Assembly: GCF_014518425.1 (NCBI RefSeq)
Contig: NZ_JACVCU010000007.1
Coordinates: forward strand, 1-64,000
Source of the DNA: Terrabacter sp. MAHUQ-38
GTDB lineage: Bacteria; Actinomycetota; Actinomycetes; Actinomycetales; Dermatophilaceae
Reading direction: 5' to 3'
Length of the DNA: 64,000 nucleotides
Shown: positions 33,183-41,486 of the stretch, in pieces
Position numbering within the stretch: the stretch's first letter is position 1
Layout of the letters: the number at the start of each line of letters is the position of its first letter
Translations under genes and position numbers: made by a program
The notes under the pieces: generated by a model
The model's input: the letters and a program-made list of their open reading frames with translations, nothing else
What the model was told of the DNA's origin: nothing
The model's database searches: none

Positions 33183-33946
33183 GGCTGTCCTTCCAGGTCG
33201 ATGTAGTCGGTCCGGGACGTGCTGGCGTGGGGGAGGACGACGTCGTCGGCACGCGTACTCGCGTCGGGTTGCAGGACGAGGGTCACGCCGACGCCGGCGG
33301 CGAGTCCCACAGCCTGCATGGCGATGAAGGCGGCGGCCGAGCCGGGTGCGATACCGGCGAACGTGTCGGAGAAGATGCGGCCGACGGTCACGGCGGGGTT
33401 CGCGAACGACGTCGAGCTGGTGAACCAGTAGGCGGCCCCGATGTACGCCCCGACGGCCGGGGCGGCGACCGCACCCCGGCCCGACCTGGCCAGCGCGAAG
33501 ACGAGTGCGACGAGGAACGTCGTCGCGACGACTTCGGCGACAAGGGTGCCCGTGGAGGCGCGGCTCTTCGTCGAGACCGACGTGCCGACCTCGAACATCA
33601 CGTTCGCCAGCACGGCGCCCACGACGCCGCCCACGACCTGTGCGGCGACGTAGGCGCCCACCTCGCGCAGGGTGAGCCCGTGCCCGGTACGGCGACCCAG
33701 CACCCAGTCCGCCATCGAGACGACCGGGTTGAAGTGCGCCCCTGACACCGGGCCGAACAGCAGGATCAGCGTGGTGAGCCCGAATGCCGTGGCGGTGCTG
33801 TTCTCGAGCAGCTGGAGCCCGGTGTCGCCGGGCGAGAGCCGCTGCGCGGCGATGCCGGAGCCGACGACGACCACGACGAGCATGGCCGTGCCGACGAGCT
33901 CCGCGAAGAGCCTGCGGCGCAGGTCGGGGGCGGGAGGGGTGCTCAC
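33179..33946 (-). CDS. MIP-family aquaporin/aquaglyceroporin in the arsenic cluster (AqpS-like)
   Basis: The 255-aa channel has six predicted helices and the two half-helix motifs, the first as NPV (HFNPVVS, not NPA) and the second as NPA (FANPAVT). In ars operons AqpS-type channels let arsenite leave the cell after ArsC reduction, replacing an active pump; the 4-bp overlap with arsC supports this. GTG at 33946 is chosen because translation further upstream is antisense to the fusion gene. Confidence 0.9.
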   Translation of the reverse strand: MSTPPAPDLRRRLFAELVGTAMLVVVVVGSGIAAQRLSPGDTGLQLLENSTATAFGLTTLILLFGPVSGAHFNPVVSMADWVLGRRTGHGLTLREVGAYVAAQVVGGVVGAVLANVMFEVGTSVSTKSRASTGTLVAEVVATTFLVALVFALARSGRGAVAAPAVGAYIGAAYWFTSSTSFANPAVTVGRIFSDTFAGIAPGSAAAFIAMQAVGLAAGVGVTLVLQPDASTRADDVVLPHASTSRTDYIDLEGQP

Positions 33947-33976
33947 GCGCCCATGTTGACGGCTGACAACTGGCTC

Positions 33977-33990
33977 AGTCAAACTTGACT
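33977..33990. promoter_or_regulatory. Palindromic ArsR-type operator between aquaporin and the ArsR-ArsC fusion
   Basis: AGTCAA-AC-TTGACT is a perfect 6-bp inverted repeat, extended to 7 of 8 positions by flanking TC/CA. It lies 3 bp before the fusion gene ATG and 31 bp before the aquaporin GTG. Its sequence differs from the arsR operator at 32361-32390, implying a different repressor. Confidence 0.6.
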
Positions 33991-33992
33991 CA

Positions 33993-34682
33993 ATGAATGC
34001 TGAGCGAACGTCTCCCCTGGAGCGGCGGGCTGACGTCCATGCCGCCCTCGCGGACGTGTCGCGGCTGCAGATCGTCGACCACCTCGCGGTGACCGACGCG
34101 TCAGCATCCGAGATCGGGGTCGAGCTCGGGCTCCCCTCGAACCTGCTCGCCCACCACCTCAAGGTGCTCGAGCGGGTCGGGCTCGTCACCCGCCGGCGAT
34201 CCGAGGGCGACGCCCGACGGTGGTACTACTCGTTGGCCGTCGGCGACTGCGTTGCCGACCCGGCCGGCGGGCCCCGCCGCCCCACCCGCATCCCGCAGCG
34301 GCTCCTCTTCGTCTGCACGGCCAACACGGCCCGGTCGCATCTGGCCGCCGCACTCTGGCGACGCGCGAGTGGACTCGAGGCTGGTTCGGCCGGCACCCAC
34401 CCGGGCGAGGCGATCAACCCCCGGGCCATCGCCACCGCGGCACGTCACGACCTCGACCTGCCGCAGGTCGCTCCCTGCCGGCTCGATGACGCGAGCCGGC
34501 CCGGCGACCTGCTCATCACCGTCTGCGACCGGGCCCACGAAGAGCTCCGTGGCCTGGCCTGGGCGCACTGGTCGATCCCCGACCCGGTGCCGGACGGCAG
34601 CGACGACGCGTTCGACCGCGCCGTCGAGGATCTCGCGAGCCGCGTGGAGAGCCTCGCGCCTCGCCTGACCGCGAGCGCCTGA
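33993..34682 (+). CDS. ArsR-ArsC fusion: HTH repressor joined to a low-MW phosphatase/arsenate reductase domain
   Basis: The 229-aa protein has an N-terminal ArsR-type winged helix (LADVSRLQIVDHLAV onward; recognition segment NLLAHHLKVLE, residues about 50-60) and a C-terminal LMW-phosphatase fold beginning at residue 103 with P-loop C108-T-A-N-T-A-R114-S. The ArsR half lacks the CxC arsenite site of the neighbouring ArsR (only Cys86 is seen), so signal sensing, if by arsenic, would differ. Asp in the IPDPVPDG loop is a candidate general acid. It is divergent from aqp-arsC and is likely their regulator. Confidence 0.85.
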   Translation: MNAERTSPLERRADVHAALADVSRLQIVDHLAVTDASASEIGVELGLPSNLLAHHLKVLERVGLVTRRRSEGDARRWYYSLAVGDCVADPAGGPRRPTRIPQRLLFVCTANTARSHLAAALWRRASGLEAGSAGTHPGEAINPRAIATAARHDLDLPQVAPCRLDDASRPGDLLITVCDRAHEELRGLAWAHWSIPDPVPDGSDDAFDRAVEDLASRVESLAPRLTASA

Positions 34683-34734
34683 GAAGCTCCACGCCATCGG
34701 CCAGGAGCCGCCCCCCGTGAGGACCTGACCGTGG

Positions 34735-35277
34735 TCAAGGATGGCGGCCGCGGACCCAGTCCTCGAGCGTGCCGTCGACGCGGCCCCGCATCGTCAGTGC
34801 CCACACGAGCACCGCTGCGGCGAACTCGCCCATCGGGGCGAGCGACGCCACGCTGTCGCGGGCAGCGGTGAAGCTGGGTTCGTCTGCGGGCCAACGGAAC
34901 CGGAGCCGCGGTGATGCGAGCACGGCGGCCCGCGCGCTCTCGGGCAGGCTCTCGACCGTGGCCGGCCGGGCTGCCGCCGCGGCTCGGCGCTTCCTGACCG
35001 CGCGTAGGCGGAGCAGCCCGCCGACCACCACACCGACGGCCGCGGCGGCGAGCACGACGACGCTGCCGAACGCGTAGTCGGACCGCCGGATCGGCCACCG
35101 CCAGGCGACGGCGACCGCAGCCGCACCCAGGGTCAGGGCGAGCAGGAACGGCCACGCCAGGCGCCACCACGCGGCGTCCTGCTCCAGCCGCTCCTGTTCG
35201 TAGAGGCGGGCGGCCCACTCCCGCACGGCGAAGACCGGGAAGCCAACCGTTGAGACCGAGCCCGACTCCTGGTTCAT
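34735..35277 (-). CDS. Hypothetical protein with two transmembrane segments
   Basis: I do not recognise a family. The 180-aa product has a soluble N terminus (about 1-40), two adjacent transmembrane helices (about 43-63 and 70-92), an Arg/Ala-rich cytoplasmic linker and a C-terminal soluble region with a weak hydrophobic stretch ([13 protein letters not shown]). ATG at 35277 follows AGGGG by 5 nt, better than the in-frame GTG at 35283. It is convergent with the ArsR-ArsC gene and has no operon partner. Confidence 0.65.
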   Translation of the reverse strand: MNQESGSVSTVGFPVFAVREWAARLYEQERLEQDAAWWRLAWPFLLALTLGAAAVAVAWRWPIRRSDYAFGSVVVLAAAAVGVVVGGLLRLRAVRKRRAAAAARPATVESLPESARAAVLASPRLRFRWPADEPSFTAARDSVASLAPMGEFAAAVLVWALTMRGRVDGTLEDWVRGRHP

Positions 35278-35465
35278 GGACACCCCTGTCGCATTTGTCC
35301 GTTTCTCGTTTCAGGGTAACCGCGGCCGGCTCGATCCGTGCGGACGTCACGCTGATCTGCTCCGACGCGCCGGCGCACCGCCCCCGCACCGCACGCGCGC
35401 GCGCCACACGGCATACGGCGTCGGTGGGTATGGTGCAGACGTCGACGACTTCGCAGGAGGACCGC

Positions 35466-35987
35466 ATGAGCCTCGACCGACCGGTCGCACCGAACCCGTA
35501 CGAGCTGCTGCCCCAGGTGCCCTCGTTCACCGTCACCAGTGACGACGTCACGGACGGTGCGCCCCTCAAGGACGACCAGGTCGCCGACGCGGGCAACACG
35601 TCGCCGCAGCTGTCGTGGAGCGGCGCACCCGAGGGCACCCGGAGCTACGTCGTGACGTGCTTCGACCCCGACGCCCCGACACCGTCCGGGTTCTGGCACT
35701 GGGTGCTCGTCGACCTGCCGGCCGACGTGACTTCCCTCGAGGCCGGCGCTGCGTCAAAGGCTTTGCCCGGCAATGCTTTCCACGTGCGCAACGACGGCGG
35801 TGAGGCGGGTTTCATGGGTGCCGCTCCGCCCAAGGGAGACATGCCGCACCGCTACTTCTTCGTCGTGCACGCCGTGTCGGAACCGGCGCTCGGCGTCGAG
35901 GAGTCGGCCTCACCTGCCGTCGTCTCGTTCAACCTCGCCTTCAAGACGCTGGCGCGCGCCGTGACCCACGGGACCTACCAGCACTGA
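35466..35987 (+). CDS. YbhB/YbcL-type PEBP family protein
   Basis: The 173-aa protein belongs to the phosphatidylethanolamine-binding/Raf kinase inhibitor-like family: [24 protein letters not shown] (first part), [11 protein letters not shown], and the HRYFFVVHA strand. Ligand-pocket Asp and His residues (DPDAP, WHW, H of PHRY) are in place. Bacterial members are cytoplasmic and of unclear function. GCAGGAGGA precedes ATG at 35466. The 3' end runs into the antisense DinB gene for 78 bp. Confidence 0.92.
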   Translation: MSLDRPVAPNPYELLPQVPSFTVTSDDVTDGAPLKDDQVADAGNTSPQLSWSGAPEGTRSYVVTCFDPDAPTPSGFWHWVLVDLPADVTSLEAGAASKALPGNAFHVRNDGGEAGFMGAAPPKGDMPHRYFFVVHAVSEPALGVEESASPAVVSFNLAFKTLARAVTHGTYQH

Positions 35988-36605
35988 GCGCGCGTCGTGC
36001 GTCGCGGGCGAGCCGCGTATGGCGTCAGGCAGGCGGAAGCCCCCGGACGTCGCGGTCCAGCCCTCCGGAGGGTCCTCGCCGACGCGCCCGTCGACGGCCT
36101 CGCGCAGCAGGTCGATGTGCCCCGTGTGCCGCCCGTACTCCTCGACGAGGTCGAAGACGAGGCGGCGCAGGCTCGCGTGCGTGCCGTCGGGCATGGACAC
36201 GTGGACGAGCTGGTCGAGCCCACCGTCGGCGAGCGCGGCCGTGAGGCGCTCGCGGGACCGGTCGACCGCGCCGTCGTAGAAGGCGTACAGCTGCTCGGGT
36301 GAGTCGTCGGCAGCCGACTGGAACTCCCAGTCGTTGCTGCCGTCCCAGTCGGTCGCGTCCCACGGCGCCCCCATCGGCTCGCCGCGCAGCTTGTGCGTGA
36401 AGGTGTAGTCCTCGCAGGCCGCGAGGTGTTTGAGCAGTCCACCGATGGTGAGCGTCGACGCACCGATGCGCTCCTGCAGCCCGGGGGAGTCGAGGCCGTC
36501 CGCCTTGTAGCGGAACGTCGTGCGGAGGCGTTCGAGCGCGCCGACGAGGTGCTCGACCTCGGTGCCGGCGAGCGGTGGTTCCCAGGGGGTCGCGTTGGTC
36601 GTCAT
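35910..36605 (-). CDS. DinB-family protein (DUF664, possible mycothiol-dependent enzyme)
   Basis: The 231-aa four-helix-bundle protein has the DinB/DUF664 core: [17 protein letters not shown] (first metal His), and [12 protein letters not shown] (two His of the metal triad). Family members include mycothiol-dependent maleylpyruvate isomerase-like enzymes. ATG at 36605 has TACGGT exactly 6 nt upstream and no Shine-Dalgarno. The last ~40 residues (after GEDPPEGW) extend beyond the usual end of the family and are coded antisense to the 3' end of the PEBP gene. Confidence 0.87.
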   Translation of the reverse strand: MTTNATPWEPPLAGTEVEHLVGALERLRTTFRYKADGLDSPGLQERIGASTLTIGGLLKHLAACEDYTFTHKLRGEPMGAPWDATDWDGSNDWEFQSAADDSPEQLYAFYDGAVDRSRERLTAALADGGLDQLVHVSMPDGTHASLRRLVFDLVEEYGRHTGHIDLLREAVDGRVGEDPPEGWTATSGGFRLPDAIRGSPATHDARSVLVGPVGHGARQRLEGEVERDDGR

Positions 36606-36684
36606 GGACCGACCGTACGACCCGTTGCGGACGATCCGCGTCCGCAACGGGTCGTGCCGTCGTCGACCAGGTGTCGGGCCGGCC

Positions 36685-37473
36685 TCAGGCGCTGAGGAGC
36701 TCCGCGGACTCGAGCTGCTCGCGCAGCTCGGCCAGCACGCGGCGCAGGAGCCGGCTGACCTGCATGGGGCTCAGGCCCAGGAGCTCGCCGATCTCCGACT
36801 GTGTCAGGTCGTGCGTGAAACGCAGCTCGACGAGCTTCTGGTCACGGGCCGGCAGCCGGCGCAGGGCCGTGCGCACGACGATGCCCTCGTCGAGCCCCGG
36901 GTCGGACCGGCGGTCGGCGCGAGCGTCGACGAGGTCGAGCACCGGCCGGCCGCCATCGGCCGTCGTCGCGTCGAGAGACGTCGGTCGCAGGTTCGTCGAG
37001 GCCACCTGGGCCTCCTTGACCTCGTCCACCGTCAGCCCGAGGGCGTCGGCGAGGTCGCCCTGGTCCGGTTCGTGGCCGAGCCGCTGCTCGAGCCGCGCGC
37101 GGGCGTCGGTGACGAGCTGACGCCGCTCCTGCAGGCCGCGCGGAGGCCTCACGAGCCAGCCGTGGTCGCGGAAATGGCGGCGCAGCTCGCCGGTGATCGT
37201 GGGCGTCGCGTAGGCGCCGAACTCCGTCTCCTGGTCGAGGTCGAACCGGTGGATCGCCTTGAGCAGGGCCAGGAACGCCACCTGCTCGAGGTCCTCACGG
37301 TCGAGTCCCTTGCCCGTGTAGCGATGGGCGAGGGACCGGGCGAGCGGCAGGTGCAGCTGGGTCACGGTCTCGAGCGCGCGTGACCGCTCGGCCTCGCTCG
37401 GTGCGGTGCGGAAGGTGGCGATGAGCTCTCGGGTCCAGGCGTCCTTGCGGGGGGCACGGCGAGGGTCTGTCAT
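36685..37473 (-). CDS. RNA polymerase sigma factor, SigB/SigF group
   Basis: The 262-aa protein has regions 2, 3 and 4 of a group-3 sigma factor: LARSLAHRYTGKGLDREDLEQ, ATPTITGELRRHFRDHGW, RPPRGLQERRQ, and region 4 VELRFTHDLTQSEIGELLGLS with QVSRLLRRVL. Group-3 sigma factors of this kind control general stress, osmotic or developmental genes. No anti-sigma or anti-anti-sigma gene is adjacent; an RsbW-like ATPase protein is coded at 61879-62865. GGAG precedes ATG at 37473. Confidence 0.93.
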   Translation of the reverse strand: MTDPRRAPRKDAWTRELIATFRTAPSEAERSRALETVTQLHLPLARSLAHRYTGKGLDREDLEQVAFLALLKAIHRFDLDQETEFGAYATPTITGELRRHFRDHGWLVRPPRGLQERRQLVTDARARLEQRLGHEPDQGDLADALGLTVDEVKEAQVASTNLRPTSLDATTADGGRPVLDLVDARADRRSDPGLDEGIVVRTALRRLPARDQKLVELRFTHDLTQSEIGELLGLSPMQVSRLLRRVLAELREQLESAELLSA

Positions 37474-37523
37474 GTCGTCTCCATCCAGAGTGGGTGGCGG
37501 CGCTTTCTTGACCGACAGGCAGA

Positions 37524-37552
37524 ACGCTAGACAAAGACTGAACACTTCACAA
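37524..37552 (-). promoter_or_regulatory. Promoter of the SigB/F-type sigma gene
   Basis: Minus strand TTGTGA (37547-37552), 17 bp, TAGCGT (37524-37529), giving a leader of about 45 nt to the ATG at 37473. This is a housekeeping-type promoter rather than a SigB/F-type GTTT/GGGTA element. Confidence 0.55.
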
Positions 37553-37626
37553 GTCCCCGAGACGTCACGGCTGGGTCACGCGCGAGCCGCCGGTGTCGCG
37601 TCTGGCCCGAGGTCTAGCCTTCAGAG

Positions 37627-38238
37627 ATGAGTGAGAGCGACCACCGCGCCCCCAGGCGGCCCGCCTTCTTCAGCGAGGCCGCGCTCGAGGCGCACGGCCC
37701 CGCCTACGACCCCACCGAGCAGATCCACGTCGCCCACGAGACGGCTCTCGCACTCGTGCACGCCGGCCGTGCCGCTGCCGACCCCGCCGTCACCCAGAAG
37801 CTCGTCGCGCTGGTTGACGACATCGGCCTCTCCACCCTCGCCGAGCTCTGGTCCCAGCGCCCCGCCCGGTCGCTGCCCGGCGCGCTGTGGCGCCTCTACG
37901 TGCTGCGTGAATGGGTGCAGCGGGCCCCTGACGAGGCGAGCCGTGAGTATGCCGCCGGCATCCGCTTCACGGGCCCCAACCACGCCGTCGCCGGAGCCGC
38001 CGAACCGCCCGGTCCTCAGGAGATGGGCCGGGTCATCGACGAGGTCCTCCAAGGCGTCTTCGAAGGTGACCTCGCGGTGGCCCTCGAGCGAGCGGCCGCG
38101 TTCTGCCGCGTGGTGTCCGCGGGTCGCGCCGACATCTCGTCGGGTGACGAGAGCGCCGAGCAGGCCGCCAACGTCCTCGTCATGGCCGAGGACCTCACGG
38201 TGTGCGCCCGGCTCTGGCGCGCCGGCACACTGGACTGA
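37627..38238 (+). CDS. Conserved-looking hypothetical protein, helical
   Basis: A 203-aa mostly alpha-helical acidic protein without transmembrane segments; I do not recognise a domain. Notable segments are LSTLAELWSQRPARSLPGALWRLY cut by Pro residues and a C-terminal NVLVMAEDLTVCARLWRAG. TAGCCT lies exactly 6 nt before the ATG and there is no Shine-Dalgarno, so transcription is probably leaderless. It is divergent from the sigma-factor gene. Codon usage is normal for the region, which supports it being real. Confidence 0.8.
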   Translation: MSESDHRAPRRPAFFSEAALEAHGPAYDPTEQIHVAHETALALVHAGRAAADPAVTQKLVALVDDIGLSTLAELWSQRPARSLPGALWRLYVLREWVQRAPDEASREYAAGIRFTGPNHAVAGAAEPPGPQEMGRVIDEVLQGVFEGDLAVALERAAAFCRVVSAGRADISSGDESAEQAANVLVMAEDLTVCARLWRAGTLD

Positions 38239-38508
38239 ACGCGCCCAGGGCTTGCATTCTGACGTCTTTGGTGATCGCGGCGGACCGCCTTTATCCTTGG
38301 CTGCGCGTCGGGTCGTGGTAGCCCCGGGTCCCAAATTCAGCCGCTACGAGCGGCCCTGTGCCGAGAGGCGCTCCCGACCCGACGCAACCTCTCCCGCCAC
38401 CCCCAGGGCGTCCTCGCGTCGGCGGCCGACCACGGGCCCAGCCCGTCTCGCCCCATCTCGTTGCGGACTTACGCACACGGGTCGCCCGCGGGCCCTTAGA
38501 TTGATCCC

Positions 38509-38736
38509 ATGACGCCCGAGGACGAGCGGACCGGAGACCTGCTCGACGTCGCACTCGCCGACGAGATCGAGCTGGTGAGCGACCTCGTCGTCGCTGCGTC
38601 GTCCAGCCCGCGCCACTTCACGCCCGACGAGGTGGACGAGCTGCTCGGGATCATCGATCGCGGAGCGGACGATCCGGCGCTCGCCGGCCCCGCCGCCGTG
38701 CCCGAGAGCCCCTCGGTGGCCGACCCCGCGGACTAG
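38509..38736 (+). CDS. Small acidic hypothetical protein
   Basis: A 75-aa, strongly acidic protein (HFTPDEVDELLGIID core) with a Pro/Ala-rich tail; no family recognised. TAGATT ends 6 nt before the ATG, matching the leaderless pattern seen elsewhere in the window. The 270 bp before it (38239-38508) hold no gene I can support. Confidence 0.55.
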   Translation: MTPEDERTGDLLDVALADEIELVSDLVVAASSSPRHFTPDEVDELLGIIDRGADDPALAGPAAVPESPSVADPAD

Positions 38737-38856
38737 CGCAAGGTGCCCGCCGCGCGCGGGCGACGTGAACGCCGGATGGCGGCTCGGTTGCGCTGGAGCG
38801 ACGACTACGCCGTAGCATCTTCCCCGGACCAGACCCCGATCGACCGGAGCAACCCC

Positions 38857-39477
38857 GTGGGTTTTCGCATCACACCCCAGGACACGAGCTTTTTCACCCT
38901 CTTCACGTCCTCTGCACAGCTGCTTGTCGATGCCACCCGTGAGCTGACCCGCTTCCTCGAGGTCGAGCCCTCGAAGCGCACGGCGGTGGCCGACCGGCTC
39001 AAGGAGCTCGAGCACGCGGCCGACGAGGCCACGCACGAGCTCATCAACAAGGTGAACAGCTCGTTCATCACGCCCTTCGACCGCGAGGACATCCACAACC
39101 TCGCGGCCTCGCTGGACGACTGCATGGACCTCATCGAGGAGACCGCCGACCTCATCGTGCTCTACCGCGTCGGTGAGATCCCGGACGGGCTGGCCGAGCA
39201 GTTCGAGATCCTGGCGCGCATGGCCGAGGTGACCGCCGAGGCCATGCCGCGGCTGCGCTCGCTCAAGGACCTCAAGAGCTACTGGATCGAGATCAACCGC
39301 CTCGAGAACCAGGCCGACTCGCTCCACCGCAAGATGGTGGCCAGCCTCTTCAACAACTCGCCGGACCCGGTCGAGCTGATCAAGGTCAAGGCCATCGTCG
39401 ACGGCTTCGAGAACGCTGCAGACGCGTTCGAGAAGGTCGCACACGTGGTCGAGGGCATCGCGGTCAAGGAGTCCTGA
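38857..39477 (+). CDS. DUF47 / PhoU-like Pit accessory protein
   Basis: The 206-aa helical-bundle protein shows the PhoU-like repeats LKELEHAADEATHELI and later INRLENQADSLHRKM, both with acidic metal-binding residues. DUF47 proteins are routinely encoded just before low-affinity phosphate transporters of the Pit family, as here (7-bp gap), and are thought to modulate them. GTG at 38857 follows CCGGAG with 8-nt spacing; upstream in-frame residues are not protein-like. Confidence 0.92.
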   Translation: MGFRITPQDTSFFTLFTSSAQLLVDATRELTRFLEVEPSKRTAVADRLKELEHAADEATHELINKVNSSFITPFDREDIHNLAASLDDCMDLIEETADLIVLYRVGEIPDGLAEQFEILARMAEVTAEAMPRLRSLKDLKSYWIEINRLENQADSLHRKMVASLFNNSPDPVELIKVKAIVDGFENAADAFEKVAHVVEGIAVKES

Positions 39478-39484
39478 CCCCCTG

Positions 39485-40489
39485 ATGGACACGAGCATCT
39501 CGGTCCTGGGAGTCGGTGCTGTCATCGCACTGGCCATGGGCTTCAACTACACCAACGGCTTCCATGACGCGGCCAACGCGATCGCGACCTCGGTGTCGAC
39601 GCGAGCGCTCACGCCCCGGGTGGCCCTCGGCATGGCCGCCATCGCCAACCTCTTCGGGGCCTTCTTCGGCGCGAAGGTCGCCAAGACGATCGGCTCGGGC
39701 ATCATCGAGCAGCCGATGGGCGTCAACGGGTTGTGGCTCGTCGCGGCAGCCCTCGTCGGCGCCATCGGCTGGAACCTGCTCACCTGGTGGTTCGGCCTGC
39801 CGTCTTCGTCCTCGCACGCCCTCATCGGCGGTCTCGGCGGCGCGGCACTCGTCGCCGGCGTCGCCGTCCAGTGGACCGTCATCTGGGAGAAGGTCGTCAT
39901 CCCGATGATCGCCTCGCCGATCATCGGCCTCGGGCTCGGCTACCTGGTCATGTCGGCGATCCTGTGGATCTTCCGCAACGCCAACCCCGGGCGAGTCTCC
40001 CGCGGCTTCCGCACCGCCCAGACCGCCTCGGCCGCGGCGATGGCCTTCGGCCACGGTCTCCAGGACGCCGCCAAGACCGCCGGCGTCGTCGTGCTGGCCC
40101 TCAACATCTCGGGCCACCACGACAGCGACAGCATCCCGATCTGGGTGCTCGTGCTGTCGGCCATCGTCATCTCCCTCGGCACGTATGCCGGTGGGTGGCG
40201 CATCATGCGCACGCTGGGCCGCCGCATCATCCACATGACGCCCCCGCAGGGCTTCGCGGCCGAGACGACCGCCGCGGCGATCCTCTACGTCGCCGGTCTC
40301 GCGTTCGGTGCGCCGATCTCGACGACGCACACCATCACCTCGTCCATCATGGGCGTCGGCGCGACGAAGCGGTTCTCCGCCGTCCGCTGGGGCGTCGCGA
40401 GCAACATCGTCGGCGCGTGGGTCCTCACCTTCCCGGGCGCCGGCCTGGTGGCCGTCATGGCCTGGTACGCCACCGCCATCTTCCGCTGA
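39485..40489 (+). CDS. pit: Low-affinity inorganic phosphate transporter (PiT family)
   Basis: The 334-aa integral membrane protein has the duplicated Pit signature: GFNYTNGFHDAANAIATSVSTRA in the first half (read as GFNYTNGFHDAAN) and GLQDAAKTAGVV in the second, with about ten helices. It couples metal-phosphate uptake to protons. Cotranscribed with the DUF47 partner. The paired convergent pst operon gives this locus both low- and high-affinity uptake. Confidence 0.95.
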   Translation: MDTSISVLGVGAVIALAMGFNYTNGFHDAANAIATSVSTRALTPRVALGMAAIANLFGAFFGAKVAKTIGSGIIEQPMGVNGLWLVAAALVGAIGWNLLTWWFGLPSSSSHALIGGLGGAALVAGVAVQWTVIWEKVVIPMIASPIIGLGLGYLVMSAILWIFRNANPGRVSRGFRTAQTASAAAMAFGHGLQDAAKTAGVVVLALNISGHHDSDSIPIWVLVLSAIVISLGTYAGGWRIMRTLGRRIIHMTPPQGFAAETTAAAILYVAGLAFGAPISTTHTITSSIMGVGATKRFSAVRWGVASNIVGAWVLTFPGAGLVAVMAWYATAIFR

Positions 40490-40523
40490 CGGGACCGCAC
40501 AAGTCGGCGGTGTTGCCGTACCG

Positions 40524-40664
40524 AAGTGACCACTCGACCTCTTCACCCGTCGAGTGGTCACTTTCGTACGCGAGGTGGGGCGTACCGAAGTGACCACTCG
40601 ACCTCTTCACCCGTCGAGTGGTCACTTTCACGCGAGGTGGGGCGTACGGAACTGACCACTCGAC
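40524..40664. repeat. 64-bp tandem units with perfect hairpins between pit and pstB
   Basis: Unit 1 has arms 40524-40538 and 40549-40563 (AAGTGACCACTCGAC and its complement, 15 bp, loop CTCTTCACCC). Unit 2 repeats this exactly at 40588-40602 / 40613-40627, 64 bp later. A third copy begins at 40650 but has only the left arm with one mismatch. The linker CGCGAGGTGGGGCGTAC is also repeated. The element lies between convergent genes and may end transcription from both sides. Confidence 0.85.
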
Positions 40665-40689
40665 TCGGAGGGGATGTGTTGGCGCCGGA

Positions 40690-41466
40690 TCAGCCGAAGC
40701 GGCCGGAGATGTAGTCCTCCGTGGCCTGCTGGGTCGGGTTGTTGAAGATCCGGGTCGTGTCGTCGATCTCGATGAGGCGGCCCGGTTCGCCCGTCGCCTT
40801 GAGGTTGAAGAACGCGGTGCGGTCGGAGACGCGGGCCGCCTGCTGCATGTTGTGCGTGACGATGACGATCGTGTACTCGCTCTTGAGCTCGTTGACGAGG
40901 TCCTCGATGGCGAGCGTCGAGATCGGGTCGAGCGCCGAGCACGGCTCGTCCATGAGCAGCACCTGCGGCTGCACGGCGATGGCCCGGGCGATGCAGAGGC
41001 GCTGCTGCTGACCGCCGGAGAGGCCGGCCCCGGGCTTGCCCAGGCGGTCCTTGACCTCGGTCCAGAGGTTGGCGCCCTTGAGCGAGGTCTCGACGATGCC
41101 GTCGAGGGTCTTCTTGTTCTTGACGCCGTTGAGGCGCAGGCCCGCGGCGACGTTGTCGTAGATCGACATCGTCGGGAACGGGTTGGGTCGCTGGAAGACC
41201 ATCCCGACGGTGCGGCGGACCGTGACGGGGTCCATGCCGGTGGCGTAGAGGTCCTGGTCGTCGAGCATGACCTTGCCTTCGACGCGACCGCCGGGGATCA
41301 CCTCATGCATGCGGTTGAGGGTGCGCAGGAAGGTCGACTTGCCGCATCCGGAGGGGCCGATGAAGGCCGTGACGGACCGGGGCTCGACCGTCATCGAGAC
41401 GCCCTCGACGGCCTTGAAGGAGCCGTAGTAGACGTTGAGGTCGGTGATGTCGATTCGCTTTGCCAT
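40690..41466 (-). CDS. pstB: Phosphate ABC transporter ATP-binding protein
   Basis: The 258-aa ATPase has Walker [10 protein letters not shown], signature LSGGQQQRL and Walker [15 protein letters not shown], with the PstB-typical [16 protein letters not shown]. It powers high-affinity phosphate uptake with PstA/PstC and PstS. It is last in the pstSCAB order on this strand, 20 bp after pstA. ATG at 41466; the Shine-Dalgarno is weak. Confidence 0.96.
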   Translation of the reverse strand: MAKRIDITDLNVYYGSFKAVEGVSMTVEPRSVTAFIGPSGCGKSTFLRTLNRMHEVIPGGRVEGKVMLDDQDLYATGMDPVTVRRTVGMVFQRPNPFPTMSIYDNVAAGLRLNGVKNKKTLDGIVETSLKGANLWTEVKDRLGKPGAGLSGGQQQRLCIARAIAVQPQVLLMDEPCSALDPISTLAIEDLVNELKSEYTIVIVTHNMQQAARVSDRTAFFNLKATGEPGRLIEIDDTTRIFNNPTQQATEDYISGRFG

Positions 41467-41486
41467 CGCTATGGGTTCGCTTTCTC

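Noticed and set aside
38239-38508. Possible small genes in the 270-bp gap before the acidic 75-aa protein
   Set aside because: No frame with a start signal and protein-like composition was found; the few frames are Arg/Pro-rich shadows.
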